A stretch of DNA of 64,000 bases from Pseudomonas sp. ok272 (GTDB lineage: Bacteria; Pseudomonadota; Gammaproteobacteria; Pseudomonadales; Pseudomonadaceae), in assembly GCF_900109995.1 (NCBI RefSeq), contig NZ_FOCB01000005.1, positions 1 to 64,000 of the forward strand, written 5' to 3'. Made by a program: the position numbers and the translations under genes. Below, piece after piece: positions 51,930 to 62,156 of this stretch. Every line of letters starts with the position of its first letter. Positions within the stretch are counted from its first letter, which is position 1. Under the pieces are notes generated by a model. The model was given only the letters and a program-made list of their open reading frames with translations. It had not been told where the DNA came from and ran no database searches.

Positions 51930-51958
51930 TTGCATTCCGGTCGATGAGGGGTTAACAT
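51930..51958 (+). promoter_or_regulatory. rpsU-dnaG-rpoD promoter
   Basis: TTGCAT (51930-51935), a 17-nt spacer and TAACAT (51953-51958) lie about 80 nt upstream of the rpsU ATG. Spacing is ideal and both boxes are close to consensus. Confidence 0.55.
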
Positions 51959-52041
51959 CCGCAACCCTTAAAAACCGACGTCTTCAAGTGCTCTTTTGCC
52001 GCGAGGATGTCGACCCCGGTAATGAATGAAGGTAGCTCTGG

Positions 52042-52257
52042 ATGCCAGCCGTCAAAGTTAAAGAGAACGAACCCTTCGACGTAGCTCTGCGTCGTTTCAA
52101 GCGCTCCTGCGAAAAAGCCGGTGTACTGGCCGAAGTTCGTAGCCGCGAATTTTACGAGAAGCCTACTTCTGAGCGTAAGCGCAAGGCAGCAGCTGCTGTT
52201 AAGCGTCACGCCAAGAAAGTTCAGCGCGAACAGCGCCGCGCCGTTCGTCTGTACTAA
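52042..52257 (+). CDS. rpsU: 30S ribosomal protein S21
   Basis: A small, very basic ribosomal protein involved in base-pairing of mRNA with 16S rRNA. The 71-residue protein [20 protein letters not shown]... ends in the typical [14 protein letters not shown]. It is full length for the family. A GC hairpin lies 30 nt after the stop and probably limits read-through into dnaG, as in E. coli. Confidence 0.97.
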
Positions 52258-52286
52258 TACACAGACGATCGTAGCAAGCTTCTGCC

Positions 52287-52309
52287 AAGCCCGGCCCTCA
52301 GCCGGGCTT
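52287..52309 (+). terminator. attenuating hairpin after rpsU
   Basis: AAGCCCGGC (52287-52295) pairs with GCCGGGCTT (52301-52309) around a 5-nt loop. The following bases are not T-rich, consistent with partial termination between abundant rpsU and rare dnaG/rpoD messages. Confidence 0.6.
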
Positions 52310-52747
52310 ATGGCATTTGCGGATATCGCTTGATGCTTCACCGTCAAAGCCGCAGACGCGACTTGGACGAATCTGCTTCACACGTCAGACCTGGCTCTTT
52401 TGCCAGCGGTGCACGTCTCTTCTGACGAGCCTTCCAAGGCTACTGACGAGCACACCTTTTACTGATCCTCCTACATTGACGATCAGCCAAAGCGCACTCT
52501 CCCGCGCCTGATTTTGAGCTGCCCGAGGCCGGTTAACGGTGACTTTCGGATTCAGCGCATTATTTTCAAACAGTCGAATGTCGATTGGCGCTAACGTCAT
52601 CAGATTTTCGGCAGATAAACTTCCCGATAGCGAATACGCAGACGATACCTGGTCGAGCCGCACATCTGCCGCGCCTCAAAACAATGACCAGCATCAGGAC
52701 GCTCTTCGCGCGGGTCAAACCTTCAGCGCAGTGATGACGAGAACGCC
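52310..52747 (+). other. unassigned intergenic stretch rpsU-dnaG
   Basis: These 438 nt after the rpsU hairpin carry no gene I can support. In P. aeruginosa, as I recall, a GatB/YqeY-like gene (PA0578) occupies this interval; no such protein is encoded here on either strand. The longest frame is a 92-codon one on the minus strand (52385-52663, GTG start, no clear ribosome site, no recognisable motif). The base composition is visibly less GC-rich than dnaG. Confidence 0.5.
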
Positions 52748-54709
52748 ATGGCCGGGCTAATTCCCCAGAGCTTTATTGACGACCTTCTGAACCGCACCGA
52801 CATCGTCGATGTGGTCAGCTCGCGCCTGCAACTGAAAAAAGCCGGCAAGAACTACACCGCCTGCTGCCCGTTCCACAAAGAAAAAACCCCCTCCTTCAGC
52901 GTCAGCCCGGACAAACAGTTCTATTACTGCTTTGGCTGCGGCGCGGGGGGCAACGCCCTTGGCTTCATCATGGACCACGACAACCTGGACTTTCCCCAGG
53001 CGATCGAGGACCTGGCCAAAGCCGCGGGCATGGAAATACCGCGCGAGGAAAGCGGGCGCCCGCACAAACCTCGGCAACCGACCGACTCACCGCTCTATCC
53101 GCTGCTCAGCGCCGCCGCCGACTTTTATCGCCAGGCCCTCAAAAGCCATCCGGCGCGCAAAGCGGCCGTGGACTACCTCAAAGGCCGCGGCCTGACCGGC
53201 GAAATCGCCCGGGACTTCGGCCTCGGCTTTGCCCCACCCGGCTGGGACAACCTGTTCAAGCACTTGAGCAACGATACCCTGCAACAGAAAGCCATGATCG
53301 ATGCCGGCCTGCTGATCGAGAACGCCGAAACGGGCAAGCGCTACGACCGCTTCCGCGACCGCGTCATGTTCCCGATCCGCGACAGTCGCGGGCGCATCAT
53401 TGCCTTTGGTGGGCGCGTGCTGGGCGACGACAAACCCAAGTACCTGAACTCGCCGGAAACCCCAGTGTTTCACAAGGGCCAGGAACTCTACGGCCTGTAT
53501 GAAGCACGCAAAAACAACCGCAACCTCGATGAGATCATTGTCGTCGAGGGCTATATGGACGTTATCGCGCTGGCCCAGCAAGGCTTGCGCAATGCCGTCG
53601 CCACGCTCGGCACCGCCACCAGCGAAGAACACCTCAAGCGCCTGTTTCGCGTGGTGCCCAGCGTGCTGTTTTGCTTCGATGGCGACCAAGCAGGCCGCAA
53701 CGCCGCGTGGCGCGCCCTGGAGTCAACGCTTTCGAGCCTGCAGGACGGACGCCGCGCGCGCTTTCTGTTCCTGCCCGAGGGCGAGGACCCGGACACACTG
53801 GTCCGCTCCGAAGGCACCGACGCCTTCCGCGCCCGGATCAATCAACACGCCCAGCCGCTGGCCGATTACTTTTTCCAGCAACTGATCGAGGAGTCCGACC
53901 CGCGCTCGCTTGAAGGCAAGGCCCACATGGCCACCCTCGCGGCACCACTGATCGACAAGGTTCCGGGGGCCAACTTGCGCACCCTGATGCGCCAACGCCT
54001 GAGTGAAATCACCGGACTGAGCGGCGAAGCGGTGAGCCAGTTGGTGCACAGCGCCCCGCAGGAAGCGCCTCCGGCCTACGACCCCGGCATCGATTACGAC
54101 GCCATGCCGGACTATAGCGACTACCATCAGCCGCAGGACGCCTACGCGCCCCAGCAGGAATGGACGCCAAAGAAACCTGGCGCCGGCGGCAAGAAGTGGG
54201 ACAGCAAACCCTGGGACAAAAAGGGCAAGCGCGGCGGCGACCACGACCAGCCCCGCGCCCCGCGGATACCGGCCGCTGTCGAGCCGCCTACACTGGCGGC
54301 ACTGCGAACCTTGCTGCATCACCCGCAACTGGCAGAAAAAGTCGAGGACGCCGGGCACTTCGCGGCCGAGGACCAATCCAACACACAGTTGCTGGTGGCA
54401 CTGCTCGAAGCCGTACAGAAGAATCCCAAGCTAAACTCATTTCAACTGATTGCACGTTGGCATGGCACCGAACAAGGTCGATTGCTCAAGGCGCTGGCAG
54501 AAAAGGAATGGCTGATTGAGGGCGATAACCTTGAACAACAGTTTTTCGACACCATAACTAGCTTGTCAGCCCGCCAACGCGAGCGAAATCTTGAGCAACT
54601 GCTCAGGAAAGCACGTCAAAGCGAATTGAGTAGCGACGAAAAAAACCAACTGCGCGACCTACTGAGTCGCAATGTTTCCGCATCAAACCCGACCTCAACT
54701 GGCGCGTGA
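52748..54709 (+). CDS. dnaG: DNA primase
   Basis: Synthesises RNA primers for replication. The 653-residue protein has the N-terminal zinc finger with C40, H43, C61 and C64, the catalytic RNA-polymerase and Toprim core (EGYMDVIAL and FDGDQAGRNAAWR near residues 263-320) and a C-terminal helicase-binding domain. Between them, about residues 435-510, is a long Pro/Lys/Gly/Tyr-rich linker, longer than in E. coli and probably disordered. It is second gene of rpsU-dnaG-rpoD. Confidence 0.97.
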   Translation: MAGLIPQSFIDDLLNRTDIVDVVSSRLQLKKAGKNYTACCPFHKEKTPSFSVSPDKQFYYCFGCGAGGNALGFIMDHDNLDFPQAIEDLAKAAGMEIPREESGRPHKPRQPTDSPLYPLLSAAADFYRQALKSHPARKAAVDYLKGRGLTGEIARDFGLGFAPPGWDNLFKHLSNDTLQQKAMIDAGLLIENAETGKRYDRFRDRVMFPIRDSRGRIIAFGGRVLGDDKPKYLNSPETPVFHKGQELYGLYEARKNNRNLDEIIVVEGYMDVIALAQQGLRNAVATLGTATSEEHLKRLFRVVPSVLFCFDGDQAGRNAAWRALESTLSSLQDGRRARFLFLPEGEDPDTLVRSEGTDAFRARINQHAQPLADYFFQQLIEESDPRSLEGKAHMATLAAPLIDKVPGANLRTLMRQRLSEITGLSGEAVSQLVHSAPQEAPPAYDPGIDYDAMPDYSDYHQPQDAYAPQQEWTPKKPGAGGKKWDSKPWDKKGKRGGDHDQPRAPRIPAAVEPPTLAALRTLLHHPQLAEKVEDAGHFAAEDQSNTQLLVALLEAVQKNPKLNSFQLIARWHGTEQGRLLKALAEKEWLIEGDNLEQQFFDTITSLSARQRERNLEQLLRKARQSELSSDEKNQLRDLLSRNVSASNPTSTGA

Positions 54710-54723
54710 GGTCATAGCTCAGG

Positions 54724-54729
54724 TATAAT
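54724..54729 (+). promoter_or_regulatory. -10 hexamer between dnaG and rpoD
   Basis: A perfect TATAAT lies in the 67-nt gap between dnaG and rpoD, 48 nt before the rpoD ATG. No good -35 box is found at 16-18 nt, so if active it may need an activator. Confidence 0.35.
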
Positions 54730-54776
54730 CCTCGGCTTGTTTTTTGCCCGCCAAGACCTTCAGTGGATAGGGTGTT

Positions 54777-56624
<1,848 letters not shown>

Positions 56625-56628
56625 CCAC

Positions 56629-56656
56629 AAAACCCCCGGCCCAGGCCGGGGGTTTT
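56629..56656 (+). terminator. rpoD terminator
   Basis: A 13-nt arm AAAACCCCCGGCC (56629-56641) is complementary to GGCCGGGGGTTTT (56644-56656), with T residues on the downstream side. It is a strong intrinsic terminator at the end of rpsU-dnaG-rpoD. Confidence 0.9.
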
Positions 56657-56746
56657 GCTTTCTATAGATTAAATCCCGCCGGCTTCGCCCCCTCCCCGTA
56701 GCCCGTCTACACTCGAAACATTCCCCCGAGCCATAACGAGACCGTT

Positions 56747-59700
56747 ATGCCCAGACTCCCGGCCGTGCTGCTACTGTCGCTGATGACCTGGACCGCAACG
56801 GCTGGCGCACTGACGCTCACTGACGAAGAACGTGGCTGGCTTGCAGCTCACCCGCAACTGCGCCTGGGTGTCGATGCCTCGTGGCCGCCTTTTGAATTCC
56901 GTGATGACCAGGGCCGCTACCAGGGCCTCACCGCTGACTACATCAACGTTGTGCGAGACCGCCTGGCAACCAGCATCACCCCCATCGAACCCGCGAACTG
57001 GACGCAAGTCCTGGACCTGGTCAAGCACGACAAGCTCGATCTCTTACCCGGTATCATGTCCACCCCGGAGCGCCAGAACTATCTTTCGTTCACCCGCCCC
57101 TACCTGGACTTCCCAATTGTCATCCTGGCTCACGTTGGCGGCGCCCAGCCACACAATATTGAAGGTTTGTACGGCCTGAAAATCGCCGTCGTGGAAAACT
57201 ACGCCCCCCACGAACTGCTGCGCACGCACCATCCCGACCTCAATCTGGTGCCCATGCCCAACGTCAGCGCAGCGTTGCAAGCCCTGGCTATCCACCAGGT
57301 AGACGCCGTGGTCGGCGACCTGGCTTCAAGTGTCTGGACACTGCGCCAACTCAAACTCGAAGGGATCTACGTCAGCGGAGAAACCCCCTACCGCTTTCAA
57401 CTAGCGATGGCGGTGCCGCTGGACGACAAAGTGCTGGTCGGCATACTGGACAAGGTCCTGGCCGACATGAGTCCGGGAGAAATCAGCGCCATCCAGGAGC
57501 ACTGGGTCGGCAACGTGCTGGATCGACGCACGTTCTGGTCGGACCTGTTGATGTACGGCCTCCCCGGCATACTGTTGCTGGTCGCCGTGCTGGCGGTGGT
57601 GATTCGCATCAATCGCCGCCTCAGCTCGGAAATCGCTCGCCGAGTCGCCCTCGAACAAGAGCTACGCTCCAGCGAATACCATTACCGTGGCCTGGTAGAA
57701 AGCCTATCCGCGATTGCCTGGGAAGCGCGCATCAGCGATTTCACCTACAGCTACGTTTCCCCCCACGCCGAAGACCTGCTGGGTTATCCCCTGTCCCATT
57801 GGCTGATTCCGGGCTTCTGGCGCAACATCATTCACCCCGCCGATCTGACGCGCGCCCAGAGCTTTTGCGATCACGAGGTGCTCGCCGGGCGTGACCACAG
57901 CCTCGACTATCGAGTCATCACCGCCGATGGCCGCTGCCTCTGGGTACGCGATATCGTCAGCCTGATCGAGCACGGCCACGAACCGGTGCTGCGCGGGCTG
58001 ATGATCGACATCAGCGATGCCAAGCACACCGAGGAAGCCCTGCGCCTATCGGAGCAAAAGTTCGCCTCGGTGTTCCAGCAATGCCCGGACATCCTGGTGA
58101 TCGCCCGCCTGTCCGACGGCTGCCTGCTGGAGGTCAACAAAGCGTTCGAGGAGCAGATCGGACTCAGCGCCGAACAAGTCATTGGCCGGACAGCCACCGA
58201 CCTCAACATCTGGGGCATCGCCGGCGTGGGTCCTGGCCTGCTGCAACGCCTGCAGGCCGGCAGTATCCGCAACCTGGAGATGCCCTTTCGCCGCAGTAAT
58301 GGCCATGTGTTCACCGGGCTGATTTCCGCCGAGCCCTTCGAGCTCGACACCACCCCGGCCCTGGTGGTCGCTGTACGCGACATCAGCCAGCTCAAGGAGA
58401 CCCAACAGCAGCTGCAGACCTCCGAGGAGAAGTTTGCCAAGGCCTTCCACGCCTCGCCGGACGGCTTGTTGCTGTCACGGGTCAGTGATGGCCTGCTGCT
58501 GGAAGTCAACGAAGGCTTCAGCCGCATTACCGGCTTCAACAGCGCAATGTCACTGGACCGCTCCACCCTGGACCTGGGCATCTGGGTCAATCTCAACGAG
58601 CGCAAGCAAATGCTCGACCTGCTCAAGCGCGACGGCTTTGTCCGCGACTTCAGTTGCCACATCCGCCGCAGCGATGGGCAGGTTCGCTTGTGCGAAATGT
58701 CCAGCCGACCGCTGCCTATCGGCGATGACGAATGCATGCTGACCATCGCCCGGGACATCACCGAGCGCCACCTGATGCAGGAAAAACTGCAACAGGCCGC
58801 CACCGTATTCGAGAGCACCGCCGAAGGCGTGCTGATCACCGATACGCAACAGCACATCAGCGCCGTCAACCGCGCATTCACCGAGATCACCGGCTACAGC
58901 GAGACCGAAGCCCTGGGCCATACCCCCCGACTACTGGCCTCAGGCCTGCACGACAGCGCCTTCTACGCGGCCATGTGGCATCAGTTGACCGACGAAGGCC
59001 ATTGGCAGGGCGAGATCTCCAACCGGCGCAAGAACGGCGAGGTCTATCCCAGCTGGCTGACCATCAGCGCCGTGCGCAACAAGGACCGCTTCATCACCCA
59101 CTTCGTGGCGGTGTTTGCCGACATCTCCAGTCTCAAGCACGCCCAGGCCAAGCTCGACTACCAGGCGCACCACGACCCACTGACCGGCCTGCCGAACCGT
59201 ACGCTGTTCGAAAGCCGCCTGCTGGGCGCCCTGAACGCCCAACAGGACAACGGCAGCCAGGGCGCGGTGCTGTTTCTCGATGTCGACCGCTTCAAGCACA
59301 TCAACGACAGCCTTGGCCATCCGGTGGGCGATCTGTTGCTCAAAGGCATCGCCGTGCGCCTCAAGGAACAAGTGCGCGACATCGATACCGTCGCCCGCCT
59401 GGGGGGCGATGAGTTCATTATCCTGCTGCCCGGCCTGCAGCAGGCGAGCGATGCCGACCATATCGCCAACAAGTTGCTGAACTGCTTCGGCGCACCGTTT
59501 CAGGCCGGCGAACACGAGTTTTTCATCAGCGCCAGCATCGGCACCAGCCTCTACCCCAAGGATGGCCGCGATGTCGCCACCCTGGTCAAGAACGCCGATG
59601 CGGCGATGTACCGCTCCAAGGCCAAAGGGCGCAACCGTGTTGAAAGCTATACCCGCGACCTCACCGCCCAGGCCAGCGAACGTGTCGCCCTGGAGCATGA

Positions 59701-60490
59701 ACTGCGCCGCGCCATCGAACGCAATGAACTGACCCTGTTCTATCAGCCCAAAATCAGCCTCATCCACCCACAACTGGTCGGAGCCGAGGCCCTGATCCGC
59801 TGGCATCACCCCGTCTTTGGCGATGTTCCGCCCGAGCACTTCATCGCCCTGGCCGAAGAGAACGGCATGATCCTGCAAATTGGCGATTGGGTGCTGGAAC
59901 AGGCTTGCCTGCAAATGCAGGCATGGCAAAGGTGCTACGAAGGTTTTGGCTCACTGTCGGTCAACCTGGCCGGTGCACAGCTACGCCAACCCAATTTGCT
60001 GGCGCGTATCGAGCAACTGCTCAAGGACAACCACCTCAATCCAGGGCTGTTGCAACTGGAGATCACCGAAAACTTCATCATGAGCCAGGCCGAAGAGGCC
60101 CTTGAAGTCCTGCACCAACTCAAACACCTCGGGGTACAACTGGCGATTGATGACTTCGGCACCGGCTACTCGTCCCTGAGCTATCTCAAGCGCCTGCCGC
60201 TGGACTACCTGAAAATCGACCAGTCCTTTGTTCGCGGCCTGCCGGATGACCCCCACGATGTGGCGATCGTCCGCGCCATCATCGCCCTGGGCCGCAGCAT
60301 GCAGTTCACGATCATCGCCGAGGGGGTCGAGAGCCAGGCACAACAACAATTCCTGGCGGGCGAAGGCTGCGAACAGATCCAGGGCTACATCGTCAGCCTG
60401 CCACTGCCCGCCGACGAATTCGCCGCAACGTTTCTTCGTATCGCAGTTTCAGACTTTTCGGATAGCACAGCCGAGAAACCGTCGCTATAA
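56747..60490 (+). CDS. rmcA: PAS-GGDEF-EAL c-di-GMP protein RmcA
   Basis: A membrane sensor that turns over c-di-GMP; the P. aeruginosa orthologue (PA0575) links redox state and phenazines to biofilm growth. The 1247-residue protein has a signal sequence (1-20), a periplasmic SBP_bac_3 domain (about 30-255), a membrane segment (about 265-285), four PAS domains (about 305-800), an intact GGDEF at 886-890 with a typical RxxD inhibitory site five residues before it, and an EAL domain with EAL at 1014-1016 and DDFGTGYSS. Both catalytic motifs are intact, so dual activity is possible. Position next to rpoD supports the name. Confidence 0.93.
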   Translation: MPRLPAVLLLSLMTWTATAGALTLTDEERGWLAAHPQLRLGVDASWPPFEFRDDQGRYQGLTADYINVVRDRLATSITPIEPANWTQVLDLVKHDKLDLLPGIMSTPERQNYLSFTRPYLDFPIVILAHVGGAQPHNIEGLYGLKIAVVENYAPHELLRTHHPDLNLVPMPNVSAALQALAIHQVDAVVGDLASSVWTLRQLKLEGIYVSGETPYRFQLAMAVPLDDKVLVGILDKVLADMSPGEISAIQEHWVGNVLDRRTFWSDLLMYGLPGILLLVAVLAVVIRINRRLSSEIARRVALEQELRSSEYHYRGLVESLSAIAWEARISDFTYSYVSPHAEDLLGYPLSHWLIPGFWRNIIHPADLTRAQSFCDHEVLAGRDHSLDYRVITADGRCLWVRDIVSLIEHGHEPVLRGLMIDISDAKHTEEALRLSEQKFASVFQQCPDILVIARLSDGCLLEVNKAFEEQIGLSAEQVIGRTATDLNIWGIAGVGPGLLQRLQAGSIRNLEMPFRRSNGHVFTGLISAEPFELDTTPALVVAVRDISQLKETQQQLQTSEEKFAKAFHASPDGLLLSRVSDGLLLEVNEGFSRITGFNSAMSLDRSTLDLGIWVNLNERKQMLDLLKRDGFVRDFSCHIRRSDGQVRLCEMSSRPLPIGDDECMLTIARDITERHLMQEKLQQAATVFESTAEGVLITDTQQHISAVNRAFTEITGYSETEALGHTPRLLASGLHDSAFYAAMWHQLTDEGHWQGEISNRRKNGEVYPSWLTISAVRNKDRFITHFVAVFADISSLKHAQAKLDYQAHHDPLTGLPNRTLFESRLLGALNAQQDNGSQGAVLFLDVDRFKHINDSLGHPVGDLLLKGIAVRLKEQVRDIDTVARLGGDEFIILLPGLQQASDADHIANKLLNCFGAPFQAGEHEFFISASIGTSLYPKDGRDVATLVKNADAAMYRSKAKGRNRVESYTRDLTAQASERVALEHELRRAIERNELTLFYQPKISLIHPQLVGAEALIRWHHPVFGDVPPEHFIALAEENGMILQIGDWVLEQACLQMQAWQRCYEGFGSLSVNLAGAQLRQPNLLARIEQLLKDNHLNPGLLQLEITENFIMSQAEEALEVLHQLKHLGVQLAIDDFGTGYSSLSYLKRLPLDYLKIDQSFVRGLPDDPHDVAIVRAIIALGRSMQFTIIAEGVESQAQQQFLAGEGCEQIQGYIVSLPLPADEFAATFLRIAVSDFSDSTAEKPSL

Positions 60491-60491
60491 T
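60486..60491 (+). promoter_or_regulatory. -10 box of the CAU tRNA, inside the rmcA stop
   Basis: A perfect TATAAT, followed by the GC-rich discriminator CCGCGACC, lies 14 nt upstream of the tRNA. It physically overlaps the rmcA stop codon (TAA, 60488-60490). No good -35 box is evident at 16-18 nt, so support rests on the -10 box, the discriminator and position. Confidence 0.5.
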
Positions 60492-60505
60492 CCGCGACCT
60501 ACTGA

Positions 60506-60582
60506 GGGCCTATAGCTCAGTTGGTTAGAGCAGAGGACTCATAATCCTTTGGTCCACGGTTCGAGTCCGTGTAGGCCCACCA
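60506..60582 (+). tRNA. tRNA with CAU anticodon, probably tRNA-Ile2
   Basis: A complete 77-nt cloverleaf with encoded CCA: acceptor GGGCCTA/TAGGCCC, D-arm with GTTGGTTA, anticodon loop CTCATAA (anticodon CAT) and T-arm GGTTCGAGTCC. CAT could mean Met, but the acceptor has C4-G69 and C5-G68, which TilS of E. coli uses to recognise tRNA-Ile2, and the anticodon region (ACTCATAATC..TTGGTC) resembles E. coli tRNA-Ile2. Elongator tRNA-Met of E. coli has U4 and A5. I therefore call an isoleucine tRNA whose C34 is changed to lysidine to read AUA; identity is inferred. Confidence 0.85.
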
Positions 60583-60587
60583 CATTG

Positions 60588-60613
60588 AAAGCCGCGCATT
60601 GCGCGGCTTTTGC
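60588..60613 (+). terminator. tRNA terminator
   Basis: AAAGCCGCGC (60588-60597) pairs with GCGCGGCTTT (60601-60610) around ATT, and T residues follow. It starts 6 nt after the tRNA CCA. Confidence 0.8.
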
Positions 60614-60731
60614 TTGTCTGACGGTTCACGTCTCTAGCCCCACCTCCAGAAAGTGTCCACCGCCCCATTAATAACAAACCCGGCCAAGGGCTGGGTTTGT
60701 AGAGAGTGGTATGGACATCGGGCGGTGCGGC

Positions 60732-61037
60732 TCAGTCAGCGAAGTTCTCGATCTTGACCTGCCCTTCGGGGAAGGTCGCGATGATTTCCAGCTCGCCCCC
60801 CATGGCGCGGATGTAGTTGCGCAGGGTGCTGATGTACATGTCAGTGCGGCGTTCCATTTTGGAGATCGCCGCTTGGTTGATGTGCAGGGTTTTGGCCAGG
60901 GTTGCCTGACTCAGCTCCTGAGCCTTGCGCAACTCATGCAAAGGCATTTCCTTAAGGTGTTGCTGGAACAGTTGCTGCGCCTCGGCGCGGGACTCTGGTG
61001 ACATGCGAGCTTGAAGTTCAGCAAATTTCTTAGCCAT
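60732..61037 (-). CDS. XRE-family antitoxin (HigA-like)
   Basis: A helix-turn-helix antitoxin of a type II toxin-antitoxin module. The 101-residue protein has a helical N-terminus and the HTH LRKAQELSQATLAKTLHINQAAISKMERR (about residues 35-63), followed by STLRNYIRAMGGELEIIATF, a common ending in this family. I start at ATG 61037, overlapping the toxin stop by 8 nt; the longer in-frame extension lies inside the toxin gene. Order toxin then antitoxin is the HigBA arrangement. A weak hairpin with ACAAACCC/GGGTTTGT arms (60674-60700) may end the transcript. Confidence 0.85.
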   Translation of the reverse strand: MAKKFAELQARMSPESRAEAQQLFQQHLKEMPLHELRKAQELSQATLAKTLHINQAAISKMERRTDMYISTLRNYIRAMGGELEIIATFPEGQVKIENFAD

Positions 61038-61395
61038 TGTTACGGCCCTCTTTACGCAGTGTTTCCAAGTGTTCGTCGTACAACTTTTCCGCCAGCGGGA
61101 CATAGTCCTCATACCAGCGGCCTTGACCCGTTTTATCGCCGCCAATCAGCAGTAACGCACAGCGGCGTGGATCAAACGCATACAGCACACGATAAGGCCG
61201 GCCTGCATGTTGCACGCGCAGCTCTCGGAGGTTGCCATGCCGCGAGCCTCTGATGTCCGAGCAGTGGGGATAACGCAGACCGGGGCCAAGCACGCCCAGC
61301 AGGTCTACGCTAGCCGACACGCTGGCCTGCTCTTTGGCCTCCAGGCCTTCCCACCAGCCTCCAAATTCGTCGGTGTACTCAATATCCCAACTCAC
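61030..61395 (-). CDS. RelE/HigB-type toxin (Gp49 family)
   Basis: A probable mRNA endonuclease toxin paired with the adjacent antitoxin. The 121-residue protein has the core WDIEYTDEFGGWWEGL, LRELRVQHAGRPYRVLYAFDPRRCALLLIGGDKTG and a C-terminal YEDYVPLAEKLYDEHL, typical of the phage-derived HigB-like (Gp49) family. The start is a GTG (61395) with only a weak ribosome site. It sits in the small accessory patch after the CAU tRNA. Confidence 0.82.
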   Translation of the reverse strand: MSWDIEYTDEFGGWWEGLEAKEQASVSASVDLLGVLGPGLRYPHCSDIRGSRHGNLRELRVQHAGRPYRVLYAFDPRRCALLLIGGDKTGQGRWYEDYVPLAEKLYDEHLETLRKEGRNNG

Positions 61396-61439
61396 GCCAA
61401 TATTCCACCCAAGGAATATGACCTCAAGGGAATTATTCT

Positions 61440-61580
61440 ATGAGCTTCAGCGGCCGCCCTACCACGCCGGTTAGCCAGGAAATTGTTAACGGTGGTTTCT
61501 GGCCAAGGCAGCCCCGCACACTATTGGACAGCTTTTGTCCTGCTGCCAGCAGGGCAGCGCGGACCGTCACCCCAACCTAG
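61440..61580 (+). pseudogene. possible stump of a phage head-completion gene
   Basis: A 46-codon frame with a good ribosome site (AAGGGAA about 7 nt before ATG 61440). Its first 22 residues, MSFSGRPTTPVSQEIVNGGF followed by WP, resemble from memory the start of P2-type head completion/stabilisation proteins, which carry an I-x-N-x-GFWP element. The frame then becomes Pro/Arg/Ala-rich and stops, as if truncated. This would be a prophage remnant. Homology is from memory and unverified; it may be a chance frame. Confidence 0.3.
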
Positions 61581-61601
61581 CAACGCGCCGGCGACGGTTC
61601 T

Positions 61602-62156
61602 TCACTTCGGATTGATCATCGTGACATGCCGGGTATAGCAACTGCTGTTATCCGGGATGTCCTTGTTGATAAAGGCCATCGCCCCGACGGTGACATTGTC
61701 GCCAATGCGCAGGTCGTCGCCGATGATGCACACGTTGGCGCCCAACTCGACGTTGTTACCGATGTAGATCAACCCCTTCTGGCCCGTAGCCCTGACACCG
61801 ATGGTGGTGTTCTGGCGGATAAACAGGTTGTCACCGATGCGCGCCGCATCCGCAATAACGATCCCGACACGGTGCGCGAAGTTCAGGCCGGGGCCTATCT
61901 CTGCTGCCAGCATGATGTCGATCCCGTGGGTACGTACCAGGCGTGCGTGGATCCGTCGGGCGAGCTTGGGGTAGTTGAGCAGTCCCTTGGGACGCCGGTA
62001 GAAGTGCTGGGCCAGCCGGAACCAGAACAGGTAGTGCTCTTGTTCTTTCAGGCGGATCCGGTGAAGCATTTTCTTGAGCTTGAGGGGCTTGTGCTCACCG
62101 CCCATTACTTCGATGCGCCAGAATCTTTTTAGATTCTCCCAGTCCATGTATTCCAC
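61602..62156 (-). CDS. serine acetyltransferase-like hexapeptide protein
   Basis: A left-handed beta-helix acyltransferase resembling the catalytic half of serine O-acetyltransferase. The 184-residue protein has a basic helical N-terminus, then hexapeptide repeats with GIDIMLAAEIGPGLNFAHRVGIVIADAARIGDN, IRQNTTIGVR and IGDNVTVGAMAFINKDIP. It lacks the N-terminal CysE helix bundle, so the acceptor may not be serine; polysaccharide or antibiotic acetylation are alternatives. Start is uncertain: GTG 62156 has AGGAG 10 nt upstream, while ATG 62147 has only a weak GGA. Confidence 0.72.
   Translation of the reverse strand: MEYMDWENLKRFWRIEVMGGEHKPLKLKKMLHRIRLKEQEHYLFWFRLAQHFYRRPKGLLNYPKLARRIHARLVRTHGIDIMLAAEIGPGLNFAHRVGIVIADAARIGDNLFIRQNTTIGVRATGQKGLIYIGNNVELGANVCIIGDDLRIGDNVTVGAMAFINKDIPDNSSCYTRHVTMINPK

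Noticed and set aside
52385-52663. 92-codon minus-strand frame in the rpsU-dnaG gap
   Set aside because: GTG start without a clear ribosome site, no motif; kept only as a note in the intergenic entry.
60506-60582. Labelling the CAU tRNA as tRNA-Met
   Set aside because: The acceptor C4-G69/C5-G68 pairs and the anticodon region fit tRNA-Ile2 better than elongator or initiator Met.
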